A stretch of 64,000 nt of DNA from Archivesica marissinica (Eukaryota > Mollusca > Bivalvia > Venerida > Vesicomyidae), in the NCBI GenBank assembly GCA_014843695.1, contig CM026400.1, positions 33,051,500 through 33,115,499 of the forward strand, read 5' to 3'. Below the pieces are notes generated by a model that had not been told where the DNA came from, searched no databases, and saw only the letters and a list, made by a program, of their open reading frames with translations. How positions within the stretch are numbered: position 1 is the first letter of the stretch; the number at the start of each line of letters is the position of its first letter. The position numbers were made by a program, and so were the translations under genes. Below are positions 1 through 12,400 of this stretch, piece after piece.

Positions 1-1586
1 TTGTACTGAATGTACAGCCTGGATCACTGTACTGAATGTACAGCCTGGATCACTGCACTAAATGTACAGACTGGATCACTGTACTGAATGTACAGCCTGG
101 ATCACTGTACTGAATGTACAGCCTGGTTCACTGCACTGAATGTACAGCCTGGATTGGATCACAGTACTGAATGTACAGCCTGGATCACGTACTGAATGTA
201 CAGCCTGGATCACTCTACTGAATGTACAAACTGGATCACTGTACTGAATGTACAGCCTGGATCACTCCACTGAATGTACAGCCTGGATCACTGCACTGAA
301 TGTACAGCCTGGATCACTGTACTGAATGTACAGCCTGGATCACTGCACTGAATGTACAGCCTGGATCACTGTACTGAATGTACAGCCTGGATCACTGTAC
401 TGAATGTACAGCCTGGTTCACTGCACTGAATGTACAGCCTGGATCACAGTACTGAATGTACAGCCTGGATCACTCTACTGAATGTACACTGGATCACTGT
501 ACTGAATGTACAGCCTGGATCACTCCACTGAATGTACAGCCTGGATCACTGCACTGAATGTACAGCCTGGATCACTGTACTGAATGTACAGCCTGGATCA
601 CTGTACTCAATGTACAGCCTGGATCACTGTACTGAATGTACAGCCTGGATCACTGTACTGAATGTACAGCCTGGAACACTGTACTGAATGTACAGCCTGG
701 ATCACACCACTGAATGTACAGACTGGATCACTGTACTGAATGCACAGACTGGATCACTCCACTGAATTTACAGACTGGATCACTCCACTGAATGTACAGA
801 CTGGATCAATCCACTGAATGTACAGACTGGATCACTCCACTGAATGTACAGGCTGGATCAATCCACTGAATGTACAGACTGGATCACTCCACTGAATGTA
901 CAGGCTGGATCAATCCACTGAATGTACAGACTGGATCACTCCACTGAATGTACATACTGGATCACTTCACTGAATATACAGCCTGGATCACTGCACTGAA
1001 TGTACAGCCTGGAACACTGTACTGAATGTACAGCCTGGATCACACCACTGAATGTACAGGCTGGATCAATCCACTGAATGTACAGACTGGATCACTCCAC
1101 TGAATGTACATACTGGATCACTTCACTGAATATACAGCCTGGATCACTGCACTGATTGTACAGACTGGATCACTGTACTGAATGTACAGCCTGGATCACT
1201 GTACTGAATGTACAGCCTGGGTCACTACACTGAATGTACAGCCTGGATCACTGTACTGAATGTACAGCCTGGATCACTGTACTGAATGTACAGCCTGGAT
1301 CACTGTACTGAATGTACAGCCTGGATCACTGTACTGAATGTACAGCCTGGATCACTCCACTGAATGTAGACTGGATCACTTTACTGAATGTACAGTCTGG
1401 ATCACTGTACTGAATGTACAGCCTGGATCACTGCACTGAATGTACAGCCTGGATCACTGTACTGAATGTACAACCTGGTTCACTGTATTGAATGTAGACT
1501 GGATCACTCCACTGAATGTAGACTGGATCACTCCACTGAATGTAGACTGGATCACTCCACTGAATGTAGACTGGATCACTATTGGC
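1..1586 (+). repeat. 26-bp satellite array, left block
   Basis: About 60 tandem copies of a 26-bp unit built around GTACTGAATGTACAGCCTGG plus ATCACT, running off the left edge. Variants differ mainly at GTACTG/CCACTG/GCACTG and AGCC/AGAC. Copies at 1488-1580 lack part of the unit and are 23 bp. The open frames across it are repeat artefacts. Confidence 0.95.
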
Positions 1587-1828
1587 AGTGGCACCCAAAC
1601 TATTGTATGTTGCACCCAACTATTTACCTGTGGCGGCCGTGGTTATTTGGAAGGAACTCGACACATTTATTTCCGCGAATTCATTTGACAAATCTTAGTG
1701 TATCTACAATAATAGTCGGCTGATGTAGGCATTGAGTTGGCCAATACAGGTAAAGGAACATTTACAGCATGTCCTCTGGACATAATGTATGCGGTGTATT
1801 ACATGTAATACATGGTTGCCTATCGTCA

Positions 1829-1909
1829 TCCGTGGCACCCAGTCTGCCTATTGTCCGTGGCACCCAGCCTGCCTATTGTCCGTGGCACCCAGCCTGCCTA
1901 TTGTCTGTG
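1829..1909 (+). repeat. 25-bp minisatellite, 3 copies
   Basis: Three copies of a unit containing CGTGGCACCCAGCCTGCC lie inside the 330-bp non-satellite island (1587-1910) that splits the 26-bp array. Confidence 0.8.
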
Positions 1910-1913
1910 ATCA

Positions 1914-2503
1914 TTGTACTGAATGTACAGCCTGGATCACTGTACTGAATGTACAGCCTGGATCACTGCACTAAATGTACAGACTGGATCACTGTACTGA
2001 ATGTACAGCCTGGATCACTGTACTGAATGTACAGCCTGGTTCACTGCACTGAATGTACAGCCTGGATTGGATCACAGTACTGAATGTACAGCCTGGATCA
2101 CTCTACTGAATGTACAAACTGGATCACTGTACTGAATGTACAGCCTGGATCACTCCACTGAATGTACAGCCTGGATCACTGCACTGAATGTACAGCCTGG
2201 ATCACTGTACTCAATGTACAGCCTGGATCACTGTACTCAATGTACAGCCTGGATCACTGTACTGAATGTACAGCCTGGATCACACCACTGAATGTACAGA
2301 CTGGATCACTGTACTGAATGTACAGCCTGGATCACTGTACTGAATGTACAGCCTGGATCACTGTACTGAATGTACAGCCTGGATCACTGTACTGAATGTA
2401 CAGTCTGGATCACTGTACTGAATGTACAGTCTGGATCACTGTACTGAATGTACAGTCTGGATCACTGTACTGAATGTATAGCCTGGATCACTGTACTGAA
2501 TGA
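1914..2503 (+). repeat. 26-bp satellite array, right block
   Basis: About 22 copies of the same 26-bp unit. Its first roughly 180 bases repeat positions 1-178 variant for variant, including an unusual ACTAAATG unit and a CTGGATTGGATCAC unit. Confidence 0.93.
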
Positions 2504-2506
2504 CCA

Positions 2507-4654
2507 CATAATTTATACGCTTTCATGCGCGCCAACTAGAGTGATTAATATAAGTTGTTAAAACTTGCTTTGCTACATTTTTTGGTGTAAATTCCTTAAA
2601 TGCACCATGTGTAAAAATATTACAGTGATATACTTAATAGTTTAGAAAATATTAAAAATATATATTTAAAAAATATCTCCAAGTGATGATATATTCGGTG
2701 TAAAACTAGAAACTTAGAATACCTTTGAAACTTAACTAAGTTTGAATAGCTTAAGTTTAATGTTCAAGACTATTCCATGTTGATTGTGTGATGACATTAT
2801 TAAATTTGTTTCTGATGTTATAATACAAAAAAATGTGATTATATGTTCAAATAAAAGCTTCCATGACCTAGTGAGCTAGCGCATTGCCATCAGACCTCGC
2901 CTTTCATCACTAGGGATTGTAAAAGTACTTGAGCTAAGTTAGAATAGAATGTTTATATGTACATGTATGCCACATGGGTCCGAGACCTTCTGGATTTAAA
3001 CAAATAAAACAAATATGGCAACAGCAATTCACTATGTGATAATATAGAAGAAGAATGCTTTAATAACATATGCATGCCATGTTAGCTTACTTTAAATGCT
3101 TTTATTTTTTATAAATAACACACCAAACATCTTTCATGCAATTATTAAGAATGTATTAAGTAAATATTAAATTTATTATTAATATATAAATAAAATTATT
3201 TTATTATAGATTAATATTCTGAAAACTAAAATATATAACCAATGGGACTTTAATTTACAGCTGTAATTGTATATCATAACATTAAACTACTAGTAAATAT
3301 TGGTATACTTATGATCGAAAGCGAAATTAGCAAGAAATGGCATTTGAAAGGTGTTGATATAGGTTAATAATCAGAAATAATTATAACATATAGAACGTAA
3401 ACTTTGATATGACATTCCTAATGCAGAATAAATAATTATTTGCTGTTATAAAGTGCACCTAATGACGAACTGATCAGATTATTTTTCCATGTAGGCCTAC
3501 ATGGTGTATACCTTATCTTAACTTGTAATCAAACGAACATTTATTTAGCTTAATAAACAAGAGTATAAGTATGTTTCAAGTTTAACTAGAGTCCCTGTTA
3601 ACGGCCGTGTTAAATTGGCTTCGATCACGTTTGTATTGTCCAACAAGTTACTGTGGGTACATTGCATCTCATATCTACAGTAAAGTTATGAACGTACAGC
3701 AAATATACAATATGCATGTAATATTAACTTGATACATTGGAGAACATAAATAACACGTATACACTCTTACTTTATACTAAGCTTAACATTTGAAGTATTT
3801 CTGCATTACATTACGTAATATGTGAGTGAAGAAAATAATTTGAAAAAGCCAATATTAGAAATAATATAAAGTTATTTTCAGTTCCTCAATAATTTCTAAA
3901 CATAGAGTTAAAATAGTCTTGCACTAAGCCCTGGGTGTAATACATGGTTCCAAAACATTTTTCTACTCCGAATTCTCGGACCGTGCACGTCGGCGGAGTG
4001 GGCACGGAGAAGTACATACGGCAGTCTCCAGAGCAGACTTCCCTATGCCCTTTTCTGACAAATACCGAGAGTGGCATAAAAGCCGAGTTTGTGACATTTT
4101 AAACTCTTAGATGACTTCTCAAAACCAAACTGCCACCGGACCAGAGTAAAGTTTGGTTTGGAGGGATATTCGGTTTAGAGGGGTTGTCAGTGTGGTAGAT
4201 TTCTCCTTAATTAACAGTTAACTCCGATTAATTGATTTAAAGAACTGATTAATTGTATATGTACAATACAATATTCTGCAATCACTAGCTGAAAGTTGTT
4301 TAACCTTTTCCCCCTTAGAAGCGCCCCTCGACGCCAATGCCTATTGACTTAGCTCGACACATTAGTAGTCAAACAAGCTATAATAAAGATCGGAACAACA
4401 TAGTGCATACAACACTTAATAATTCCTAGTAACCTCTGTGAAGGTGGATTAGGCAAGTTCACAGGTTATCCATTGCATACGATTGGTAAATTACAGACAA
4501 CTGTATGAAATAAAACTATAAAAGTTTCATATTAAATTTTGATCCAAGTATAGTTGCTGTTCGGTTTACATGGGTAGATTACAGCTGCAAATGCACATCT
4601 TTTTGTTCTCAAAATAGCTTAGGCTACCAGCAGAATATGTACTAATAAAACTAG
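2507..4654. other. AT-rich DNA without recognised genes
   Basis: No convincing exon is visible. A short piece of the SINE tail (GAGTGATTAATATAAGTTGT) is at 2540-2559, and a second SINE-like fragment at about 2865-2935 shares CTCGCCTTTC with a piece at about 46190. The rest is single-copy-looking, AT-rich sequence. Confidence 0.6.
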
Positions 4655-4865
4655 CTTACATTGCCAGCATCTATCTGATATTTATGACATTACCAGCATC
4701 TATCTGGTATTTATGACATTACCAGCATCTATCTGGTATTTATGACATTACCAGCATCTATCTGATATTTATGACATTACCAGCATCTATCTGGTATTTA
4801 TAACATTACCAGCATCTATCTGATATTTATGACATTACCAGCATCTATCTGATATTTATGACAGA
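4655..4865 (+). repeat. 29-bp minisatellite, about 7 copies
   Basis: The unit contains CATTACCAGCATCTATCTG followed by a TATTTATGA variant. Copies differ only at a few sites. Confidence 0.92.
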
Positions 4866-4959
4866 TTTAGCTGAACTATTCTGAGAGTAAGGAGGACTGG
4901 TTTATGTGCCCTGGCGATGATTTATTAAAGTTTTTTATGTCAAGATTGCCATTAACTAT

Positions 4960-5286
4960 TGAAACACCCAATATATCACAGCCTTGAAACACCCAATATA
5001 TCACAGCCATGAAACACCCAATATATCACAGCCTTGAAACACCCAATATATCACAGCTTTGAAACACCCAATATATCACAGCTTTGAAACACCCAATATA
5101 TCACAGCCATGAAACACCCAATATATGACAGCTTTGAAACACCCAATATATCACAGCCATGAAACACCCAATATATCACAGCATTGAAACACCAATATAT
5201 CACAGCCTTGAAACACCCAATATATCACAGCCATGAAACACCCAATATATCATAGCCATGAAACACCCAATATATCACAGCCTTGA
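4960..5286 (+). repeat. 25-bp minisatellite, about 13 copies
   Basis: The unit is GAAACACCCAATATATCACA plus GCCTT or GCCAT. One copy is short by a base and one has TGACAG for TCACAG. It lies 95 bases after the 29-bp array. Confidence 0.93.
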
Positions 5287-5815
5287 ATATATTCGAACAC
5301 TAACATTGAATCAATAAACAGTGTTTTTGTGGATGTATGATTTCATATAATGGTCATCCATGCTCCTGAATTGACGTTTGTTCGTCAGCGGGGTCAATAC
5401 TAAATGCGAGATAATGTTGTTTAGAGATAATTTAACTAAGAATAGTCTACAAATAAATAGGCACAAATGTGAGATATAACGGTAAATCTGGATCATAAAT
5501 CGTGTTATTCAGGATACACTAGTTGTATTACGCAAGGATGTTTATAATATTTTGTTATGTCAACAAACCGCGTATACGACGTTTGTTTATTAGTTGAAAT
5601 ACTCAGTAGTATTTGAGGCAAATATTTAGAAAAAATAGGAAAATACATTCTGTAGAAATTTGTGTTTTCACTGATGTAATGTCGCTTTAAAGTGGAAGCT
5701 ACAAATTATAACATGAACTTTACATTGTATAATAATGGATAGAATATGTGCATCATGATTGAGCTTATTTACCCTCGCCTCCGGCAAACCATATGGGCGA
5801 GCGAATATGTGCATG
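5287..5815. other. AT-rich spacer, nothing recognised
   Basis: Single-copy-looking sequence between two minisatellites, with no exon-like or structural RNA signal. Confidence 0.5.
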
Positions 5816-5819
5816 TTAC

Positions 5820-6360
5820 CACGATTTGTTTATATAATTATGCAATGACGATTTGTTTATATAATTATGTAATGATGATTTGTTTATATAATTATGTAAT
5901 GATGATTTGTTTATATAATTATGTAATGATGATTTGTTTATATAATTATGCAATGATTTGTTTATATAATTATGTAATGATGATTTGTTTATATAATTAT
6001 GTAATGATGATTTGTTTATATAATTATGTAATGATTTGTTTATATAATTATGTAATGATGATTTGTTTATATAATTATGTAATGATGATTTGTTTATATA
6101 ATTATGCAATGATGATTTGTTTATATAATTATGCAATGATTTGTTTATATAATTATATAATGATGATTTGTTTATATAATTATGTAATGATGATTTGCTT
6201 ATATAATTATGCAATGATGATTTGTTTATATAATTATGTAATGATGATTTGTTTATATAATGTTGTAATGATGATTTGTTTATATAATTATGCAATGATG
6301 ATTTGTTTATATAATTATGCAATGACGAATTGTTATTATGCAATGACGATTTGTTTACTT
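5820..6360 (+). repeat. 27-bp minisatellite, about 20 copies
   Basis: The unit is GATGATTTGTTTATATAATT plus ATGTAAT, with some 24-bp copies. Because the period is a multiple of three, both strands stay open for up to about 200 codons; the predicted peptides are pure repeats and not genes. Confidence 0.95.
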
Positions 6361-7285
6361 TATTAAAGTACTTTATCCTACATGATTGTTGTCGTTTTTG
6401 TAGTTATTACTAATCAATAATTTCGTAAACTAATTTGGCTGTCCGGTTAGCAGGTTCGTTTTCCAGTAGTTTTCGGAGGAACAAAATGATTTAAAATTAT
6501 ACCTTGTATATCGCAAAATATCATGGCCATTACTTTACCGGCAGATTTGGAAATTAACGCTTTTGTCGGTTAAGGAGGCGAAGTTTGATGCTTCCAAATT
6601 GAGGTCTGTTGTGTACTTTACAGCTCAATTAAGTGTACCCATATAACCACCCGATTGAGAAATGCATCACCCTCGTTGTGTACAGTTGGCAGTATTTGCG
6701 GCATTCTTGACCCATAACCCCATTTGATCCGGAAGCAGCAAGAGTGGTGCCGTGCCCATCTTGCCGAAACATGGCGCATTCCAAGCTTATTAGACATAAT
6801 GTCCTATATGAAATACCAAATTGTCTCGCAACATTTTAAAAGTTACTCTTCTATCTTCAAGAATGTATTCCTAAATTTCAGCCACTTTCATTTACAGTCA
6901 CTACTGGCCTGCCAGTATGCTTATCATCTTCGGTTGTTTTTCTCTACCGTCCTAAGCATCATATTACCCTGTAAAGCCCGTTAATTTCTCACTTGTACCA
7001 TGCATCATTAACTCTTAAAGCCCATGTATTTCTTCTCTTGGATAATAAATCAGTTATTCCTAAATAGACCTACAGCAAGCAGTATTTTTGCAATGCAAAT
7101 TAATTCCCATGGGGCTGGCATACTGAGATATTCCTAACCATATTGTTTTACTAAATACTGGGTGTTTGTATGGATTTGGAATAGTAAATAGTAAAGACGG
7201 ATCTTGAGATGCAATTCTATATTAGCTCACCGCATCACTAAAGTTTATTTAGAGTAACTGACTTGCAGTCAAACCGGTCCTCTCC
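6361..7285. other. Spacer, nothing recognised
   Basis: No homology or spliced exon structure could be supported. A short open frame at 6724-6984 has no recognisable motif. Confidence 0.5.
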
Positions 7286-7289
7286 ATTA

Positions 7290-7520
7290 AGCACATTACC
7301 TATATTAAGCAGCCAGTTTCCATATACCCCAATGTTGTTTTATTAAATATTTGCCCTCCATTAAGCACACTACCTGTATTAAGCAGCCAGTTTCCATATA
7401 CCCCAATGTTGTTTTATTAAATATTTGTCCTCCATTAAGCACACTACCTGTATTAAGCAGCCAGTTTCCATATACCCAATGCTGTTTTATTAAACATTTG
7501 CCCTCCATTAAGCAGCCACT
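7290..7520 (+). repeat. About 73-bp minisatellite, 3 copies
   Basis: The units contain ATTAAGCAGCCAGTTTCCAT and TGTTTTATTAAATATTTG, joined by CCTCCATTAAGCACAC. Confidence 0.9.
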
Positions 7521-7529
7521 TTCTGCGAT

Positions 7530-8165
7530 TCCCTCGACTGGCTGCTGAACACAGGTTTGGCCTGTACTTATATATGGGAAAAGGAATATAGTGCAGGAGA
7601 ACTTGCATTCCCTTTACCGATATCGAATATTCATTGCTTTACCAACACTACATGTATATTATACGCCCAAATAATTAAAGCCATCATCAACCTCAACAAG
7701 TTCATGATATCACTGCGTGTGCTGCTTAGTGTTGTTTCTACACGAAGTACAGCAACCTTATTTCAATGTTCACTTCTAGTCCCCATTGGCTGCAGTATGT
7801 ACCAGTATATGAGCCAAACAGATTCGTACCCCCACCTGAGCTGACAAATTATGACCGGTTTATTGAAAGATTGTGTTAGTTATCTCCACCAAGACCACAA
7901 CGTCCAAAAATTTCACCCATCAGAAAGCAGATTAGTGGTAGTAATCTCTGACCTTCTATACGCCACCCCCACCCCAAGTTAAAATATGAGGGATTTTGGC
8001 GTTAGATTATTAAACTTTATATTTCACCTATCAGAAAACTTACTATATATTTAATGGGACTTATAACTATAAAGAACAGGAATATATTTATATTGCGATA
8101 TAATGACTGCCTTCATTAATAAACAGCCTCAAAATGCTAGCGATCATGTCCTAGATATATCCTAT
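7530..8165. other. Spacer, nothing recognised
   Basis: There is a weak open frame at 7557-7844 without motifs. No repeats of note. Confidence 0.45.
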
Positions 8166-8169
8166 GTAA

Positions 8170-8350
8170 CAAACAGAAATATTTCCTCCGAGCATCTTCC
8201 TCCAGGAGGAAGACCCCGGGTGCCCCTACGAGCAGTATTTCAGGCAGGGACGGACAACTGGTTAGAACCACTGACCTTCCTCAAGCCAGCTGGGTAACTT
8301 CCTCAGATGGAAGACACCTCCCAGTGGGATTCGAACATGCAACGGTGAGA
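8170..8350 (-). mobile_element. tRNA-derived SINE fragment, antisense
   Basis: On the minus strand it reads as a SINE body: GTTCGAATCCCACTG (B-box-like), GAGGAAGTTACCCAGCTGGC, GGTCAGTGGTTCTA and GGGGTCTTCCTCC. A related sense piece follows at 8392-8510 and another at 56850-56960. Confidence 0.65.
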
Positions 8351-8391
8351 AATGAGTGTTTTGAAGTTGTAAAGTTTATCACTCCGATAAT

Positions 8392-8490
8392 ACCGAAGGA
8401 CAATTCTTTTGAGAAATGTGCCGTAACCAGCATTGTGCGAGGAGCCATACAGCTGGTCTGTGGCAGGTCAGTGGTTCTACCTGGATGCCA
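8392..8490 (+). mobile_element. SINE fragment, sense
   Basis: It contains GAGGAGCCATACAGCTGGTC and GGTCAGTGGTTCTACC, the sense version of the element at 8170-8350. It runs directly into the 50-bp array. Confidence 0.6.
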
Positions 8491-9097
8491 GTCTGTATGA
8501 AATACTGCTCCAAAACAAGCAGCTTGTCGTAAGGTGAGTCTGTATGAAATACTGCTCCGAAACCCCAAAACAAGCAGCTTGTCGTAAGTCTGTATGAAAT
8601 ACTGCTCCGAAACTCCAAAACAAGCGGCTTGTCGTAAGTCTGTATGAAATACTGCTCCGAAACCCCAAAACAAGCAGCTTGTCGTAAGTCTGTATGAAAT
8701 ACTGCTCCGAAACCCCAAAACAAGCAGCTTGTCGGAAGTCTGTATGAAATACTGCCCCGAAACTCCAAAACAAGCAGCTTGTCGTAAGTCTGTATGAAAT
8801 ACTGCTCCGAAACCCCAAAACAAGCAGCTTGTCGTAAGTCTGTATGAAATACTGCCCCGAAACCCCAAAACAAGCAGCTTGTCGTAAGTCTGTATGAAAT
8901 ACTGCTCCGAAACCCCAAAACAAGCAGCTTATCGTAAGTCTGTATGAAATACTGCTCCGAAACTCCAAAACTAGCAGCTTGTCGTAAGTTTGTATGAAAT
9001 ACTGCTTCGAAACTCCAAAACAAGCAGCTTGTCGTAAGTCTATATGAAATACTGCTCCGAAACTCCAAAACAAGCAGCTTGTCGTAAGTTTGTATGT
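8490..9097 (+). repeat. 50-bp satellite, about 12 copies, SINE-derived
   Basis: The regular 50-bp period contains GTCTGTATGAAATACTGCTC and CAAGCAGCTTGTCGTAA. The TGAAATACTGCTC core is also present in the adjacent SINE pieces. The first copy is fused to SINE sequence, so the array probably grew from it. Three minus-strand frames are open; these are artefacts. Confidence 0.93.
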
Positions 9098-9402
9098 TTT
9101 GTCCAACAGAAATATAACTACAACATTTTTGACATAATATATTTTAATTCAATGATAACATTTGACCGATGGCCAGTAATATATGTCCTATCTGTGTACC
9201 TTACCAAACAACAAACAATGTTGTGCAGTGAGAGAGACACGTGTATTTTAGACGAGACAAGAATACAATAAATATGTACATGTTGATACTACACCTACAA
9301 GACAAAAAATGTTTAGAAATCTCTGATCGAGATACATGGGACCAGCGTAAAAACCAGAGGTAAAATCATCAATGACGATGTAAAAAATCTGGAAAACTGT
9401 AT
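9098..9402. other. Spacer, nothing recognised
   Basis: About 300 bases of non-repetitive sequence between the 50-bp and 43-bp arrays. Confidence 0.5.
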
Positions 9403-12400
9403 CCAATGTAGCTCGGGTGTTTCATACACTTGAAAGTGTACTATCCAATGTACCTCGGGTGTTTCATACACTATAGAAAGTTACTATCCAATGTACCTCG
9501 GGTGTTTCATACACTATTGAAAGTTACTATCCAATGTACCTCGGGTGTTTCATACACTATTGAAAGTTACTATCCAATGTACCTCGGGTGTTTCATACAC
9601 TTGAAAGTTACTATTCAATGTACCTCGGGTGTTTCATACACTATTGAAAGTTACTATCCAATGTACCTCGGGCGTTTCATACACTATAGAAAGTTACTAT
9701 CCAATGTACCTCGGGCGTTTCATACACTTGGAAGTTACTATCCAATGTACCTCGGGCGTTTCATACACTTGAAAGTTACTATCCAATGTACCTCGGGCGT
9801 TTCATACACTATAGAAAGTTACTATCCAATGTACCTCGGGCGTTTCATACACTTGAAAGTTACTATCCAATGTACCTCGGGTGTTTCATACACTATTGAA
9901 AGTTACTATCCAATGTACCTCGGGTGTTTCATACACTTGAAAGTTACTATCCAATGTACCTCGGGTGTTTCATACACTATAGAAAGTTACTATCCAATGT
10001 ACCTCGGGTGTTTCATACACTATAGAAAGTTACTATCCAATGTACCTCGGGCGTTTCATACACTTGAAAGTTACTATCCAATGTACCTCGGGCGTTTCAT
10101 ACACTTGAAAGTTACTATCCAATGTACCGCGGGTGTTTCATACACTATAGAAAGTTACTATCCAATGTACCTCGGGTGTTTCATACACTATTGAAAGTTA
10201 CTATCCAATGTACCTCGGGTGTTTCATACACTATAGAAAGTTACTATCCAATGTACCTCGGGTGTTTCATACACTATTGAAAGTTACTATCCAATGTACC
10301 TCGGGTGTTTCATACACTATTGAAAGTTACTATCCAATGTACCTCGGGTGTTTCATACACTATTGAAAGTTACTATCCAATGTATCCTCGGGTGTTTCAT
10401 ACACTATTGAAAGTTACTATCCAATGTACCTCGGGTGTTTCATACACTATTGAAAGTTACTATCCAATGTACCTCGGGTGTTTCATACACTATTGAAAGT
10501 TACTATCCAATGTACCTCGGGTGTTTCATACACTATTGAAAGTTACTATCCAATGTACCTCGGGTGTTTCATACACTATAGAAAGTTACTATCCAATGTA
10601 CCTCGGGTGTTTCATACACTTGAAAGTTACTATCCAATGTACCTCGGGTGTTTCATACACTATTGAAAGTTACTATCCAATGTACCTCGGGTGTTTCATA
10701 CACTTGAAAGTTACTATCCAATGTACCTCGGGTGTTTCATACACTATTGAAAGTTACTATCCAATGTACCTCGGGTGTTTCATACACTATTGAAAGTTAC
10801 TATCCAATGTACCTCGGGTGTTTCATACACTATAGAAAGTTACTATCCAATGTACCTCGGGTGTTTCATACACTATTGAAAGTTACTATCCAATGTACCT
10901 CGGGTGTTTCATACACTTGAAAGTTACTATCCAATGTACCTCGGGTGTTTCATACACTATTGAAAGTTACTATCCAATGTACCTCGGGTGTTTCATACAC
11001 TTGAAAGTTACTATCCAATGTACCTCGGGTGTTTCATACACTATTGAAAGTTACTATCCAATGTACCTCGGGTGTTTCATACACTATAGAAAGTTACTAT
11101 CCAATGTACCTCGGGCGTTTCATACACTATTGAAAGTTACTATCCAATGTACCTCGGGCGTTTCATACACTATTGAAAGTTACTATCCAATGTACCTCGG
11201 GTGTTTCATACACTTGAAAGTTACTATCCAATGTATCTCGGGTATTTCATACACTATAGAAAGTTACTATCCAATGTACCTCGGGTGTTTCATACACTAT
11301 AGAAAGTTACTATCCAATGTACCTCGGGCGTTTCATACACTATAGAAAGTTACTATCCAATGTACCGCGGGCGTTTCATACACTATAGAAAGTTACTATC
11401 CAATGTACCTCGGGCGTTTCATACACTTGAAAGTTACTATCCAATGTACCTCGGGTGTTCCATACACTATTGAAAGTTACTATCCAATGTAGGCTACCTC
11501 GGGTGTTTCATACACTTGAAAGTTACTATCCAATGTACCTCGGGTGTTTCATACACTATTGAAAGTTACTATCCAATGTACCGCGGGTGTTTCATACACT
11601 ATAGAAAGTTACTATCCAATGTACCTCGGGTGTTTCATACACTATTGAAAGTTACTATCCAATGTACCTCGGGTGTTTCATACACTATTGAAAGTTACTA
11701 TCCAATGTACCTCGGGTGTTTCATACACTATTGAAAGTTACTATCCAATGTACCTCGGGTGTTTCATACACTATTGAAAGTTACTATCCAATGTACCTCG
11801 GGTGTTTCATACACTTGAAAGTTACTATCCAATGTACCTCGGGTGTTTCATACACTATTGAAAGTTACTATCCAATGTACCTCGGGTGTTTCATACACTA
11901 TTGAAAGTTACTATCCAATGTACCTCGGGTGTTTCATACACTATTGAAAGTTACTATCCAATGTACCTCGGGCGTTTCATACACTTGAAAGTTACTATCC
12001 AATGTAGGCTACCTCGGGTGTTTCATACACTTGAAAGTTACTATCCAATGTACCTCGGGTGTTTCATACACTATTGAAAGTTACTATCCAATGTACCTCG
12101 GGTGTTTCATACACTATTGAAAGTTACTATCCAATGTACTACCTCGGGTGTTTCATACACTATTGAAAGTTACTATCCAATGTACCTCGGGTGTTTCATA
12201 CACTATTGAAAGTTACTATCCAATGTACCTCGGGTGTTTCATACACTATTGAAAGTTACTATCCAATGTACCTCGGGTGTTTCATACACTTGAAAGTTAC
12301 TATCCAATGTACCTCGGGTGTTTCATACACTATTGAAAGTTACTATCCAATGTACCTCGGGTGTTTCATACACTATTGAAAGTTACTATCCAATGTACCT

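Noticed and set aside
1..2503. CRISPR-like direct repeats
   Set aside because: Repeats are contiguous with no unique spacers, and the genome is an animal nuclear one.
5746..6366. A 206-codon open frame (and a 175-codon one on the other strand)
   Set aside because: Both are translations of a 27-bp tandem repeat; the period is a multiple of three, so frames stay open by construction. No splice sites, homology or varied sequence.
8281..9106. Three overlapping minus-strand frames of about 200 codons
   Set aside because: They translate a 50-bp repeat. A 50-bp period cycles through all frames, and the absence of stops in the unit explains the length.
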